Part shown: in pieces, positions 27,454 through 36,399 of the stretch | Layout of the letters: each line of letters opens with the position of its first letter | Numbering within the stretch: the first letter of the stretch is position 1 | NCBI GenBank assembly: GCA_903941105.1 | Contig: CAJANL010000021.1 | Coordinates: forward strand, 1-43,065 | Length of the DNA stretch: 43,065 bases | Reading direction: 5' to 3' | Origin: an uncultured Rhodospirillaceae bacterium | GTDB taxonomy: Bacteria > Pseudomonadota > Alphaproteobacteria > Rhodospirillales > Magnetospirillaceae | The notes under the pieces: model-generated | What the model saw: only the letters and a program-made list of their open reading frames with translations | What the model was told of the DNA's origin: nothing | The model's database searches: none | Made by a program: the position numbers and the translations under genes

Positions 27454-28131
27454 ATGCTTGATCTCGCCTCCCGCCTGCTCCACCGCGACGCCCTGATGCT
27501 GATCATCGACAAGCCGGCCGGCTTGCCGGTGCATGGCGGCGAGCGCGGCGGCGACACCCTGCAGGCCCATCTCGACGAATTGCGCTTCGGTTTGCCGCGA
27601 ATGCCGGAACTGGCGCATCGGCTCGACCGCGACACCTCGGGCTGCCTGGTGCTGGGGCGGCACCGCAAGGCGCTGGCCGAGCTTGGCCGCCTGTTCGCCG
27701 AGGGCAAGGTCGAGAAGGTCTACTGGGCGGTGGCGGTGGGCCGACCGCACGGCGAGTCCGGCGTGGTCGAGCTGCCCCTCAAGAAGCTGGAGCGCAAGTT
27801 CGGTTGGCGCATGGTGGTGGATGAGCACGGCCTCGCCTCGGCCACCCAATGGCGGGTCCTGGGCGCCACCGACCGCCTGTGCTGGGTGGAATGCCGGCCG
27901 CTCACCGGCCGCACCCATCAGATTCGCGCCCATATGGCGGCCATCGGCTGCCCGCTGGTGGGTGACGTCATCTATGGCAAGGGGACCGGAACCCTGGCCG
28001 GCGACCATCTCCACCTGCATTCCCGCAGCATCACGGTGCCGCTCAACCCCAGGAAGCCGGCCATCACCGCCACCGCGCCGGTGCCGGAGCATATGCGGGC
28101 GCTGCTGGCCGAATGCGGCTGGGAACAATAA
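27454..28131 (+). CDS. RluA-family RNA pseudouridine synthase
   Basis: 225 residues. The catalytic motif HRLDRDTSGCLVLGR (about 50-64) contains the nucleophilic Asp, and the later ECRPLTGRTHQIRAHMA motif is diagnostic. There is no S4 domain, so it is of the short RluA/TruC type. The target uridine in rRNA or tRNA cannot be told. Confidence 0.92.
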   Translation: MLDLASRLLHRDALMLIIDKPAGLPVHGGERGGDTLQAHLDELRFGLPRMPELAHRLDRDTSGCLVLGRHRKALAELGRLFAEGKVEKVYWAVAVGRPHGESGVVELPLKKLERKFGWRMVVDEHGLASATQWRVLGATDRLCWVECRPLTGRTHQIRAHMAAIGCPLVGDVIYGKGTGTLAGDHLHLHSRSITVPLNPRKPAITATAPVPEHMRALLAECGWEQ

Positions 28132-28164
28132 TACGCATTCCATATCCGATTTGCCGAAATCCCC

Positions 28165-28219
28165 TTGACGGGTCCCTTCGACCGGGGTCAACTATAGCGG
28201 TCCCGTGATATGTCACGGG
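28165..28219. promoter_or_regulatory. Two dyads upstream of the universal stress protein gene
   Basis: First, TTGAC (28165-28169) and GTCAA (28187-28191) flank GGTC-5-GACC. Second, CCCGTGA-TATG-TCACGGG (28202-28219) is a perfect 7-bp dyad directly after a TATAGC hexamer (28193-28198) and three bases before the SD AGGGGAGG. The GTGA-N4-TCAC core resembles CRP/FNR-superfamily site geometry, but no family can be assigned. Confidence 0.45.
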
Positions 28220-28232
28220 CGAGGGGAGGCCC

Positions 28233-29027
28233 ATGGTCATCAAGGACATTCTCGTCCATCTCGACGGCGAGGCGGTGGACGCCAACAGCATCGCGGTGGC
28301 AGTGGACCTGGCGAAGCGTTTCTCGGCACGGCTGACCGGCCTGTTCGCCCGCAGCGAGACGGTCCCCAGCGCGCTGGTGGCCCGCCGCTCCAGCGACACC
28401 ATGCTGGCGCTCGCCGAACAAACCCGGGCCGCCTTCGAGGCCAAGGCCGGTAGCGATGCCCGCTGGTGGCAGCTCACCCACGGCAATTCCCGCGACCTGG
28501 TGAGCGAAGTCACCTTTTGCTGCCATTACGCCGATCTGGTGGTGATGCTCCAGCCGGGGCCGCACGTGCCGGAAGACCTGGCCGAGCAGATCATCCTGCA
28601 ATCGGGCCGCCCGGTGCTGGTGGTGCCGACCGAGGGCCGCTTCGAGACCATCGGCCGCCGCGTGGTGGTGGGGTGGCGCTCGGGCAAGGAATCCACCCGC
28701 GCCCTGCATGACGCCCTGCCGCTGATGGCGGGCGCCGAGCATGTGGTTCTCGCCACCGTCGGCAAGCATGGACCGGTGCCCGACTCCCAGCCCAAGGTCG
28801 ACATCCTCGACCACCTGCGGGCCCATGGGCTGCCGACCACCGGCGAACGCATCCAGACCGAGGGCCTGGGCGTGATGGATGCGCTGCTCTCCACCGCCTA
28901 CAACAACGATGCCGACCTGCTGGTGATGGGCGCCCATGCCGGCAACGGCCTGCCGCTCTCGCGCTCCGGCGCAGGCACCAAGCACGTGCTGGCCCACATG
29001 CGCGTGCCGGTGCTGTTCTCGCATTGA
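28233..29027 (+). CDS. Tandem-domain universal stress protein
   Basis: 264 residues made of two UspA-like halves: MVIKDILVHLDG at the start and RRVVVGWRSGKESTRAL near residue 147. The second half ends VMGAHAGNGLPLSRSGAGTKHVLAHMRVPVLFSH, which carries the ATP-binding G-x2-G-x9-G pattern; the first half lacks it. Cytoplasmic; usually made in stress or low oxygen. Confidence 0.9.
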   Translation: MVIKDILVHLDGEAVDANSIAVAVDLAKRFSARLTGLFARSETVPSALVARRSSDTMLALAEQTRAAFEAKAGSDARWWQLTHGNSRDLVSEVTFCCHYADLVVMLQPGPHVPEDLAEQIILQSGRPVLVVPTEGRFETIGRRVVVGWRSGKESTRALHDALPLMAGAEHVVLATVGKHGPVPDSQPKVDILDHLRAHGLPTTGERIQTEGLGVMDALLSTAYNNDADLLVMGAHAGNGLPLSRSGAGTKHVLAHMRVPVLFSH

Positions 29028-29095
29028 GGGGGCGTTGCACCCCGCCGCGCCGGTTCCCATCTAACGGCTTGGGGGTCCTTGCGGAGGTGCTTGTC

Positions 29096-29875
29096 ATGCC
29101 CGGCGTCGTCTCGATCGATCGCGTGCCCGTCCGCGTGCGGCGCATCACCCTTGAGCATCCGTGGCAGTGGCTGTCGGCCGGGTGGGCCGACATGCTGGCG
29201 GCGCCCGGCGTCAGCCTGGCCTATGGCGGTGTCTTCGCGGCGATCGGCGTCCTGCTGCTGTTCGGCCTTGAGATGGTGGAGGCCGGCTATCTGATCCTGC
29301 CGCTGGGCCTGGGTTTCGCCATCGTGGCGCCGGCCGCCGCGGTGGGGCTCTACGAGACCAGCCGCCGGCTTTCGCAGGGCGAGCCCGCCTCGCTGATGGC
29401 GGCGCTGACCGCCATGCGGCGCAACCCCAGCCAGATCGGTCTGGTGGGGGCCTTCCTGGTCATCATCTTCCTTGCCTGGACCCGGCTGGCCATTCTGGAA
29501 TTCATGCTGTTCTTCGGCGGGGCTCCGCCCGCCCTCGACGGCGTCATCTCCGCCATCCTGCTGTCCGATCGCGGCTTCTCCTTCCTGGTCGTGGGCACGC
29601 TGACCGGTGCCGCCATGGCGGCGGTGGTGTTCGCCATGACCGCGGTGGCGGTGCCCATGCTGGTGGATCGCAAGGTGGATGCCGTCACCGCCATGCTGAC
29701 CAGCGTCGAGGCGGTGCGGCACAACCCGCGGCCGATGCTGCTGTGGGCCTTCCTGATCGGCCTGTTCACACTGTTCGGCGTCGGGCTGTTCCTAGTCGGG
29801 CTGGTGTTCACCCTTCCGCTCATCGGACACGCCAGCTGGTACGCCTATCGCGACCTGATCGATCCGGGTACCTGA
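29096..29875 (+). CDS. DUF2189-family integral membrane protein
   Basis: 259 residues with six hydrophobic segments and the motifs HPWQWLSAGWADMLAAPGVSLAYGGVF and VRHNPRPMLLWAFLIG typical of DUF2189 proteins. The start at 29096 is set by GGAGG nine bases upstream. Function unknown. Confidence 0.82.
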   Translation: MPGVVSIDRVPVRVRRITLEHPWQWLSAGWADMLAAPGVSLAYGGVFAAIGVLLLFGLEMVEAGYLILPLGLGFAIVAPAAAVGLYETSRRLSQGEPASLMAALTAMRRNPSQIGLVGAFLVIIFLAWTRLAILEFMLFFGGAPPALDGVISAILLSDRGFSFLVVGTLTGAAMAAVVFAMTAVAVPMLVDRKVDAVTAMLTSVEAVRHNPRPMLLWAFLIGLFTLFGVGLFLVGLVFTLPLIGHASWYAYRDLIDPGT

Positions 29876-29923
29876 CCGCCGGGAGAGCTTGGAAAACCGG
29901 GGCGGCGGGGCAATCTCTGCGGG

Positions 29924-30589
29924 ATGGAGTGCCGCCGCGTCGTCCTGATCCTCCTGCTGGCGCTGTCCGTCGCATTTCCGGCGGCGGCCGATTACGCCAG
30001 GGGCGTCGATGCCTATGCCCGCGCCGACTATGGCGAGGCCGTTCGCCAGCTGACCCCCGACGCCGAGGCCGGCAACCCCGAGGCCGAACTGATGCTGGGT
30101 CGGCTTTACGCCTGGGGGCTGGGGGTGCCGCAGGATCTTGGCCGTGCCTGGGGATGGTTCGATCGCGCCGTGGCGCATGGCGATGCCGATGCCGCCGGCG
30201 ACCGCGAGGAGGTCGAGCGCCTGATGCCGCCGCAGCAGCGGGCGCAGATGACGGCACCTCCGCCCCCTCCGCTTCAGCAGCCGCCTCCGCAGGAGGGCCG
30301 CATCATCCTGCTGGCGCCGCGTTCGGGCGAGGTGGCCGCGGTTCCGGAGGTGAGGCAACCGGCACCCCTGGCCGACCGGCCCTATGGATTGCCGGCCCGC
30401 TCGGGTGAGGTCGACATTCATCGACTCCAGCGCGACATCAATCGCGGCGGCTATCATGCCGGCCCGGTGGATGGCATCGTCGGCCGGCTGACTCGCCAGG
30501 GCATCCGCGCCTATGAGCGTGACCATGGCTGGCCGGTTACCGGCCGCATCACCCAACGCCTTCGCGAGGCGCTGGAACCCGGCGGCTAA
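29924..30589 (+). CDS. Secreted Sel1-repeat and peptidoglycan-binding protein
   Basis: 221 residues. Signal peptide (MECRRVVLILLLALSVAFPAAA), a Sel1/TPR-like repeat (LMLGRLYAWGLGVPQDLGRAWGWFDRA), a Pro/Gln-rich linker and a C-terminal peptidoglycan-binding domain type 1 (IHRLQRDINRGGYHAGPVDGIVGRLTRQGIRAYERDHGW). Likely a periplasmic envelope protein. It precedes the phospholipase D gene by 18 bp and may be co-transcribed. Confidence 0.82.
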   Translation: MECRRVVLILLLALSVAFPAAADYARGVDAYARADYGEAVRQLTPDAEAGNPEAELMLGRLYAWGLGVPQDLGRAWGWFDRAVAHGDADAAGDREEVERLMPPQQRAQMTAPPPPPLQQPPPQEGRIILLAPRSGEVAAVPEVRQPAPLADRPYGLPARSGEVDIHRLQRDINRGGYHAGPVDGIVGRLTRQGIRAYERDHGWPVTGRITQRLREALEPGG

Positions 30590-30607
30590 GCGGGTGTTCT
30601 AGAGGGC

Positions 30608-32761
30608 ATGGGGTCTGTGGGATTGTTCCAGCCCGGCAGGAACTGCTGGCGCACCGCCCGGGCCGACCGCCTGGGCGTGGTGGTGGATGCCGAGGCCTAT
30701 TTCCGCGCCCTGGCCGAGGTCTTGCCCCAGGCCCGCCATTCCATCCTGATGGTCGGCTGGGAATTCGACAGCCGGACCCGTCTGCTGCGCGGAACCGAGA
30801 GCAGGCCCGACGGCTTGCCCCCCGACGGCTTGCCCCCCGACGGTTTGCCCAACGAGATCGGCGCGCTGCTCGATCGTCTTGCCCACCGCCGCCGTGGCCT
30901 CGATATCCGTGTGCTGATCTGGGATTCGGCGATGCTCTACGCCATCAACCGTGAGTTCGGCGCTTTCATCAAGATGGACTGGCTGACCCATTCGCGGCTG
31001 CGCTTCCGCCTTGATGACGGCCACCCCATCGGCGCCTCGCACCATCAGAAGATCGTGGTGATCGACGACCGTCTCGCCTTCATCGGGGGCCTCGACATCT
31101 CCAGCCAGCGCTGGGACAGCCGCGCCCATTTTGCCGTCGACCCTCGCCGCCGCGACCCCGCCTTTCCCGATTATCCACCATTCCATGACGTCATGGCGGC
31201 GATGACCGGCGATGCGGCGGCGGCCTTGGCTGAAATTTGCCGCGAGCGCTGGTACACCGCCTCGGGCGAGCGGCTGGCACCATCACCCGCCGCGTCCGAT
31301 CCGGCGCCGTGGCCCTCCGAGGTCGCCGAGTTGTGCGGCGATGTCGAGGTCGCCATCGCCCGCACCTCCCCGGCCTGGGATGGTGAGCCCATGGTGCGCG
31401 AGGCGGAACGGCTCTATCACGACATGATCGCGGTGGCGCGCCATTCCATCTTCATCGAGAACCAGTACTTCGCGTCGCGCAGCGTTGCCCTGGCGCTGGA
31501 ACGTCGGCTGCGCCGCGACGACTGCCCCGAGATGGTGGTGATCGGGCCGGGCGAGCCGGTCAGCCTGTTGGAGCGCTCCACCATGGGGGTGGCGCGGTCC
31601 CGGCTGTACCGGCGCCTGCAGGCGGCCGACCGCCATGGGCGGTTGCGCTATTACTGGGTGACCAGCGGTGGCCGTGACGTCAAGGTCCACTCCAAGGTGA
31701 TGGTGGTGGACGACCGCTGGCTGCGGGTCGGCTCGGCCAATCTGGCCAACCGCTCCATGGGCCTGGATACCGAATGCGACGTGGTGGTCGAGGCGCCTGC
31801 CGCCGCCCGGGCCTGCCGCCTCGATCTGCTGGCCGAGCATCTCGGCGTCTCCCCCGAACGGGTGGCCGACGCCGAGGCCCGGCTGGGCGGCAGCCATGCC
31901 GCCATCGCCTCCCTGACCGGGGGGGCGCACCGGCTGGTGCCGCTGGACAGTCGCGAACCGGACCGGGTGGTGCCGATCATCGCCCACACCGGCGTGCCCG
32001 ATCCCGAGCAGGCCATGGAAACACTGCTGTGGATCGAGAGGGCGGCGCCGGGGCCTTCCCGCCGGCCATTGGCGCGGCGCGTCCTGATTTCCTACGGCGT
32101 GCTGGCGCTGCTGGCGTTGGCGACGGCGCTCTGGCCGCTGGCTCCCCCTGAGCTGTGGGAGGTGGCGCGGCCGTGGGTCGAGCGGCTGGCGCGACTGCGC
32201 GACCAGCCGGCGGCGGCGGCAGGACTCATCGGGGCCTTCCTGCTGGGCGGCATGGTGCGCTTCCCGCCCTCGCTGCTGGCCATGGCAGCGGCGGCGGTGA
32301 TGGGGACCGGGTTCGGCGTCGGGGTGTCGCTGCTGGGGGTCATGGCCAGCGCCGCCCTGCTGTTCGGCTGCGGTCGCGCCCTTGGCCGCGCCCGGGTGCG
32401 TCGTCTGGGGGGCTGGAAGGTCAACCGGGTGAGCCGCAGCCTCGGCAGCCACGGCATGGTGTCGGTGGCGCTGCTGCGCCTGGCGCCGGTGGCCGCCTTC
32501 TCGGTGGTCAATCTGGTGGCGGGCGCCGCCGGAGTGCGGTTCCGCGATTTCGTGCTTGGGACTCTGGTGGGCATGACACCGAGCATCATCGCCATGAGCG
32601 TGCTGGGCGATCAGGCGGTAAGGGTGCTACGCAGGCCCGACCTGGCCAACGCCATTGGCCTTGGTCTGGCCGCGATGCTGGTGATCGGCGCCGGCCTGGC
32701 ACTGGTCAACCGCCTGGCACGGGCGCGGGCGCGGCGCGGCCGCTGGATTCTGGAGGTTTGA
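30608..32761 (+). CDS. Phospholipase D/cardiolipin synthase-like protein fused to a VTT (DedA) membrane domain
   Basis: 717 residues. Two HKD motifs, HHQKIVVIDDRLAFIGG (near 144) and HSKVMVVDDRWLRVGSANLANRS (near 360), make a complete phospholipase D active site. From about residue 485 a membrane domain with several helices follows, including GVGVSLLGVMASAALLFGCGRALG and RLAPVAAFSVVNLVAGA, the VTT/SNARE-associated signature. Such fusions are annotated as cardiolipin synthases or PLD-like transphosphatidylases; whether it makes cardiolipin is unproven. Nucleotides 30809-30850 are a 15-bp unit repeated almost three times, giving DGLPP repeats. Confidence 0.88.
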   Translation: MGSVGLFQPGRNCWRTARADRLGVVVDAEAYFRALAEVLPQARHSILMVGWEFDSRTRLLRGTESRPDGLPPDGLPPDGLPNEIGALLDRLAHRRRGLDIRVLIWDSAMLYAINREFGAFIKMDWLTHSRLRFRLDDGHPIGASHHQKIVVIDDRLAFIGGLDISSQRWDSRAHFAVDPRRRDPAFPDYPPFHDVMAAMTGDAAAALAEICRERWYTASGERLAPSPAASDPAPWPSEVAELCGDVEVAIARTSPAWDGEPMVREAERLYHDMIAVARHSIFIENQYFASRSVALALERRLRRDDCPEMVVIGPGEPVSLLERSTMGVARSRLYRRLQAADRHGRLRYYWVTSGGRDVKVHSKVMVVDDRWLRVGSANLANRSMGLDTECDVVVEAPAAARACRLDLLAEHLGVSPERVADAEARLGGSHAAIASLTGGAHRLVPLDSREPDRVVPIIAHTGVPDPEQAMETLLWIERAAPGPSRRPLARRVLISYGVLALLALATALWPLAPPELWEVARPWVERLARLRDQPAAAAGLIGAFLLGGMVRFPPSLLAMAAAAVMGTGFGVGVSLLGVMASAALLFGCGRALGRARVRRLGGWKVNRVSRSLGSHGMVSVALLRLAPVAAFSVVNLVAGAAGVRFRDFVLGTLVGMTPSIIAMSVLGDQAVRVLRRPDLANAIGLGLAAMLVIGAGLALVNRLARARARRGRWILEV
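30809..30850 (+). repeat. In-frame 15-bp tandem repeat (2.8 copies)
   Basis: Unit GACGGCTTGCCCCCC at 30809-30823 and 30824-30838, with a partial variant copy at 30839-30850. Encodes DGLPP-DGLPP-DGLP in a loop of the phospholipase D domain; a multiple-of-three length keeps the frame if copy number changes. Confidence 0.8.
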
Positions 32762-32767
32762 GACCCC

Positions 32768-33517
32768 GTGTTCCTGTCACTCGCCAGCTACAACATCCAC
32801 CGCTGCTTCGGCACTGACGGGCACTACATGCCCGAACGCATCGCCCAGGTGATGGATGGCCTCGACGCCGACGTTCTCGGCCTGCAGGAAATCGATATGA
32901 AGCTGTTGGTGGACGGACGCACCCAACTCGACTATTTCGCCGGCACCATGGGCATGCACGCGGTGGCCGGCCCCAACAGTAAGGGGCGCCGCGGCAAGTT
33001 CGGCAACGCCCTGCTGTCGCGCTGGCCGGTGCGCGAGGTGCGGCGCATCGATTTCACCCTGGGCCATTTCGAGCCCCGCGGCGCGCTTGACTGCGACCTC
33101 GACCTCGGTGACGGGCGCTGCCTGCGGGTGGTGGTAACCCATCTCGGCCTCAATGCCCGTGAGCGCCGCCATCAGGTCATGGTGCTGCTCGACGCCATGG
33201 CCGAAGCCGGCGACCGGCTGCCGACGGTGATCATGGGTGATTTCAACGAGTGGCGGCCGTCGCGCGGCGCGCTCCGCCGCCTCGACCGCCGCTTCGGCAC
33301 CTCGATGATGCCGCGCACCTTTCCTTCGCGGCTGCCGTTGTTGCCGCTGGACCGCTTCTGGGTGTGGCCGAGCGCCGGCCTGCGGCGGCTGACCGTCTAT
33401 GCCACGCCGCTGACGCGCATCGCTTCCGACCACCTGCCCCTGCGCGCCGAGGTGCAATGGAATGCCGGCGAGTTGGCCGCCGGTCGACGGCATGTGTCCG
33501 TTATCACCAAGGTGTGA
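32768..33517 (+). CDS. Endonuclease/exonuclease/phosphatase family protein
   Basis: 249 residues from a GTG start 6 bp after the phospholipase D gene. Active-site motifs are present: SYNIHRC, GLQEID, GDFNEW and SDHLPL. EEP-family proteins of this kind (YbhP-like) are often next to cardiolipin-synthase-like genes, supporting a role in phospholipid metabolism. Confidence 0.87.
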   Translation: MFLSLASYNIHRCFGTDGHYMPERIAQVMDGLDADVLGLQEIDMKLLVDGRTQLDYFAGTMGMHAVAGPNSKGRRGKFGNALLSRWPVREVRRIDFTLGHFEPRGALDCDLDLGDGRCLRVVVTHLGLNARERRHQVMVLLDAMAEAGDRLPTVIMGDFNEWRPSRGALRRLDRRFGTSMMPRTFPSRLPLLPLDRFWVWPSAGLRRLTVYATPLTRIASDHLPLRAEVQWNAGELAAGRRHVSVITKV

Positions 33518-33697
33518 CGCCGTTGCGCAAAAGAGGGGGCGCCACTTCTCGGCCCACTGCCGCGATTGAATCCCGGTCGGCGCAAATTAAATACCCGGGT
33601 GTGGGTGAAGGAGGGCAATCCAGGTATCCCTATGGATCGCTGGGTCGCGCAATGGTGTCAATCACTGTATCAAGAGTCATATGTCCCCGGGGGGTAA

Positions 33698-33711
33698 CTC
33701 CTAAATAGGGG
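33698..33711. promoter_or_regulatory. CTCCTA-2-TAGGGG dyad upstream of the NarL-type regulator
   Basis: CTCCTA (33698-33703) and TAGGGG (33706-33711) form a dyad with one mismatch, about 75 bp before the ATG at 33787. A TAGGAG-type half-site also occurs in front of the regulator at 38918. Confidence 0.35.
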
Positions 33712-33786
33712 GCGTAGGGCAACGCATTACACGCTATAACCTCCTTTACCTTTTCTCACGGCTATCGCCGTTAAAGAGGCAGCAAC

Positions 33787-34470
33787 ATGAATGTACTTAT
33801 CGCCGACGATCACGCGCTGTTCAGATTCGGTATATCGCTCGCGCTGGAAAGTCTGTATGGCAAGGACGTCTCCATCATCCAGGCCAGCAACGCCGAGGAG
33901 ACCCGGCGTCTGGCGGTGGAGACTCCCGGTCTCGATCTTATCCTCCTCGACCTGATGATGCCCGGGCTGAACGGCATTGCCGACCTCAAGCGGTTCATCG
34001 ACGGGCTGCCGCCCGTTCCGGTGGTGATCGTTTCGGGCTCTCGCCAGCGCTCGACCATCCGCGCGGCCATCGAGGCGGGGGCGCGCGGCTATGTGCTGAA
34101 ATCGTCGAACGGCGAGATTCTCAAGCACGTCCTGCCGCTGGTGTTGTCGGGCGAGCTTTACGTTCCCGCCCAGGCGGTGGCGGCCGACGAGGTCAGCACC
34201 GCCGAGGGCGGCTACGAGGGGTCGCCATTGGACGAGGGCGGCGATTTCAACCCTGATTTCAAGTCGCTCACCCCGCGTGAGACGCAGGTGCTGAAGCTGT
34301 TGACCCTGGGCTATTCCAACAAGGAGATCGCCCGCTCGCTGGGAATGCTGGAAGGCACCGTCAAGGTGCACGTCAAGTCGATCATGAAGAAGCTTGGCGT
34401 CAACAATCGCACCCAGGCGGCCATCGCCGCCAATCGCAGCTTCGGTCGTCAGGTCGCCGGGGCGGTTTAG
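33787..34470 (+). CDS. NarL/FixJ-type response regulator
   Basis: 227 residues. The receiver domain is intact: acidic pair IADDH, phosphoacceptor in ILLDLMMPG (Asp about 55), switch Ser in VIVSGS and Lys in YVLKSS. The LuxR helix-turn-helix (LTPRETQVLKLLTLGYSNKEIARSLGMLEGTVKVHVKSIMKKLG) is at about 160-205. It converges with the hybrid kinase gene, its best candidate partner in the window. Confidence 0.93.
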   Translation: MNVLIADDHALFRFGISLALESLYGKDVSIIQASNAEETRRLAVETPGLDLILLDLMMPGLNGIADLKRFIDGLPPVPVVIVSGSRQRSTIRAAIEAGARGYVLKSSNGEILKHVLPLVLSGELYVPAQAVAADEVSTAEGGYEGSPLDEGGDFNPDFKSLTPRETQVLKLLTLGYSNKEIARSLGMLEGTVKVHVKSIMKKLGVNNRTQAAIAANRSFGRQVAGAV

Positions 34471-34506
34471 GAGAGGCGCGGGCGTCGCACATGCCCGCCT
34501 TTCTCC
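34471..34506. terminator. Hairpin between convergent regulator and kinase genes
   Basis: GCGGGC (34478-34483) pairs with GCCCGC (34493-34498), loop of nine, followed by CTTTCTCC. It fills the 45-bp gap between two stops and could end both transcripts; the T-run is weak. Confidence 0.4.
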
Positions 34507-34515
34507 CCGCCTTTC

Positions 34516-36399
34516 TCACGGTCCTTGCAGCGCGTCCGCCAGGGCCGTGCGCAGGTCGAGGGGGTCGAGAGGCTTATGAAGCACCGCCACCCCGCCACCG
34601 CCGCGTCCGGGCTGTGCTTCGGTGTCGGCGGTGAGCAGGAAGGCGGGGATATCCGCGCCGACATGGTGGCGGATGGCGGCGATGGCGGTGACGCCGCCGT
34701 TCTCGGAATTGGCAAGGTGGAGATCGGCGAGGATGATGTCGGGGCGCTTGCCGTCCAGCGCGGCGAAGGCCTCGTCGGCCGTCGATACCGCTACCGCGTC
34801 GCAACCCCACGCCGCCAGCATGATCTGCAGCGCCGAGCGGATGTCGGTATTATCATCCACCACCAGCACCACGGCACCCGCGATCTCGCGCACGTCCTCC
34901 TCGACTGCCTCGCGGGCCGCCGGGGCTTGCCATTCTTCGGCCAACGGCACCTCGACCGAGAAGGTAGAGCCGCGGCCCTCCACCGAGCGCACCTCGATGC
35001 GGTGGCCGAGCAGGCGGGCGAAGCGCTGCACGATGGATAGGCCAAGGCCCATGCCAGCGCCGCGGCCGGAGACGTCGCCCTGGTGAAATTCACCAAAGAT
35101 CGCCAGCCGCTGGCTTTCCGGAATGCCGGGGCCGGTGTCGCACACCATCACCCGCACCGAATTGCGTCGGTGGCGGCACCCCACCAGGATGCGTCCCTGG
35201 CGGGTGTAGCGGACGGCGTTGGACAGCAGGTTGCCGATGATGCGCGACAGCAGCTTGGGGTCGCTGCGCACCACGGCGCTGCTGGGGACGAAAATCAGAT
35301 GAAGCCCGGCCGCCGTCGCCTGCTGGCGGCACTCCGCCTCCAAGCGCTCCAGGATATCGTTGATCAGGAAGACCTGCGGCTCGGGGCGCATCGCGCCGGC
35401 GTCCAGCCGTGACATGTCGAGCAGGGAGTCGAGCATCTCCTCCATGCCATGCAGGGACGTCTTCATCGAGCGCACGATGGTGCGCCCCTGCGGCGTCGCC
35501 ACATGGTGATCCAGCGCCGAGGAGAACATGGCCAACGCCTGCAACGGTTGACGCAGGTCGTGGCTGGCGGCGGCGAGGAACCGCATGCGTGCCCGGCTGG
35601 TGCGTTCGGCCCGCTCGTTGGACTTGATGAGAACGAGTTCACGGCGCTTGAGTTCGGTGATGTCGTAGAAGATCAGCAGGTAACGGCTGTCCCCGCGCAC
35701 CGTGTACAATTGGGCCGAGGCCATCAGGATGATGGGTGAGCCGTCGGCCTGGCGGGCATGCACTTCGATTCGGTCGGCGGTGCCGCGGGCCTGCATGGTC
35801 TGACACAGCTGGTGCGCCCCGGTGTCGCCCGGCTCGCCGAATTCCTCGATCTGGCGACCGACCAGTTGCCCCTGCGGCACCCCGAAGGTGTGGTGGGCGA
35901 TCTGGTTGGCCTCGAGGATGTGGCCGTCCAGCCGGATCCGCAGCATGGGCAGCGGCATCGCCTCGGTGACGGCGCGAAGGCGCTCCTCACTTTCGCGCAC
36001 GACGTCGTCGGCCAGGTGGCGCTCGGTCAGGTCGCTCAACACGCCCACGAAGCAGCACAGCCGCCCCGAGGGTTCAAACACCGGGCGGATGCGCACCCCC
36101 ATCCAGAACGCCTGGCCATTCTTGCGATAGTTGAGCAGTTCGATACTGATGGGGCGCCGTTCGGCCAGGGCGGCCCGCAGGGTCTCGACGCTCCGGCGGT
36201 CGGTTTCGGCGCCCTGGAGCATTCTGAGGGAACGCCCCATCACCTCCTCAGTCGAGTAGCCGGTGATGGCGGTGAACGCCTCGTTGGCGTAGACTACCGG
36301 GTTCCCCGGCCCGTCAGCGGCGGTGACAACAATTCCCGCTGGCGCTGCGGCGAAGGCACCGGCCAGCAGCTCCGGCGTTATCGGGTGATCGCTATCCAT
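34516..36399 (-). CDS. PAS-PAS hybrid histidine kinase with C-terminal receiver
   Basis: 627 residues, no membrane segment. PAS domain 1 (about 10-130, YANEAFTAITGYSTEEVMGR), PAS domain 2 (about 140-255), then a HisKA domain with SHDLRQPLQAL carrying the phospho-histidine. The ATPase boxes are NLLSNAVRYT, DTGPGIPES and GAGMGLGLS. The receiver has VVDDNTD, phosphoacceptor ADLHL, LLTAD and LHKPL. The first PAS (NYRKNGQAFW) resembles LOV/PAS domains but lacks the NCRFLQ cysteine, having MLQGAETD, so it is not a LOV photoreceptor. Start 36399 is preferred over a longer frame beginning at 36495. Confidence 0.9.
   Translation of the reverse strand: MDSDHPITPELLAGAFAAAPAGIVVTAADGPGNPVVYANEAFTAITGYSTEEVMGRSLRMLQGAETDRRSVETLRAALAERRPISIELLNYRKNGQAFWMGVRIRPVFEPSGRLCCFVGVLSDLTERHLADDVVRESEERLRAVTEAMPLPMLRIRLDGHILEANQIAHHTFGVPQGQLVGRQIEEFGEPGDTGAHQLCQTMQARGTADRIEVHARQADGSPIILMASAQLYTVRGDSRYLLIFYDITELKRRELVLIKSNERAERTSRARMRFLAAASHDLRQPLQALAMFSSALDHHVATPQGRTIVRSMKTSLHGMEEMLDSLLDMSRLDAGAMRPEPQVFLINDILERLEAECRQQATAAGLHLIFVPSSAVVRSDPKLLSRIIGNLLSNAVRYTRQGRILVGCRHRRNSVRVMVCDTGPGIPESQRLAIFGEFHQGDVSGRGAGMGLGLSIVQRFARLLGHRIEVRSVEGRGSTFSVEVPLAEEWQAPAAREAVEEDVREIAGAVVLVVDDNTDIRSALQIMLAAWGCDAVAVSTADEAFAALDGKRPDIILADLHLANSENGGVTAIAAIRHHVGADIPAFLLTADTEAQPGRGGGGVAVLHKPLDPLDLRTALADALQGP

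Noticed and set aside
34516..36399. The hybrid kinase as a LOV blue-light receptor
   Set aside because: The PAS domain has a LOV-like NYRKNGQ segment but not the flavin-binding cysteine motif.
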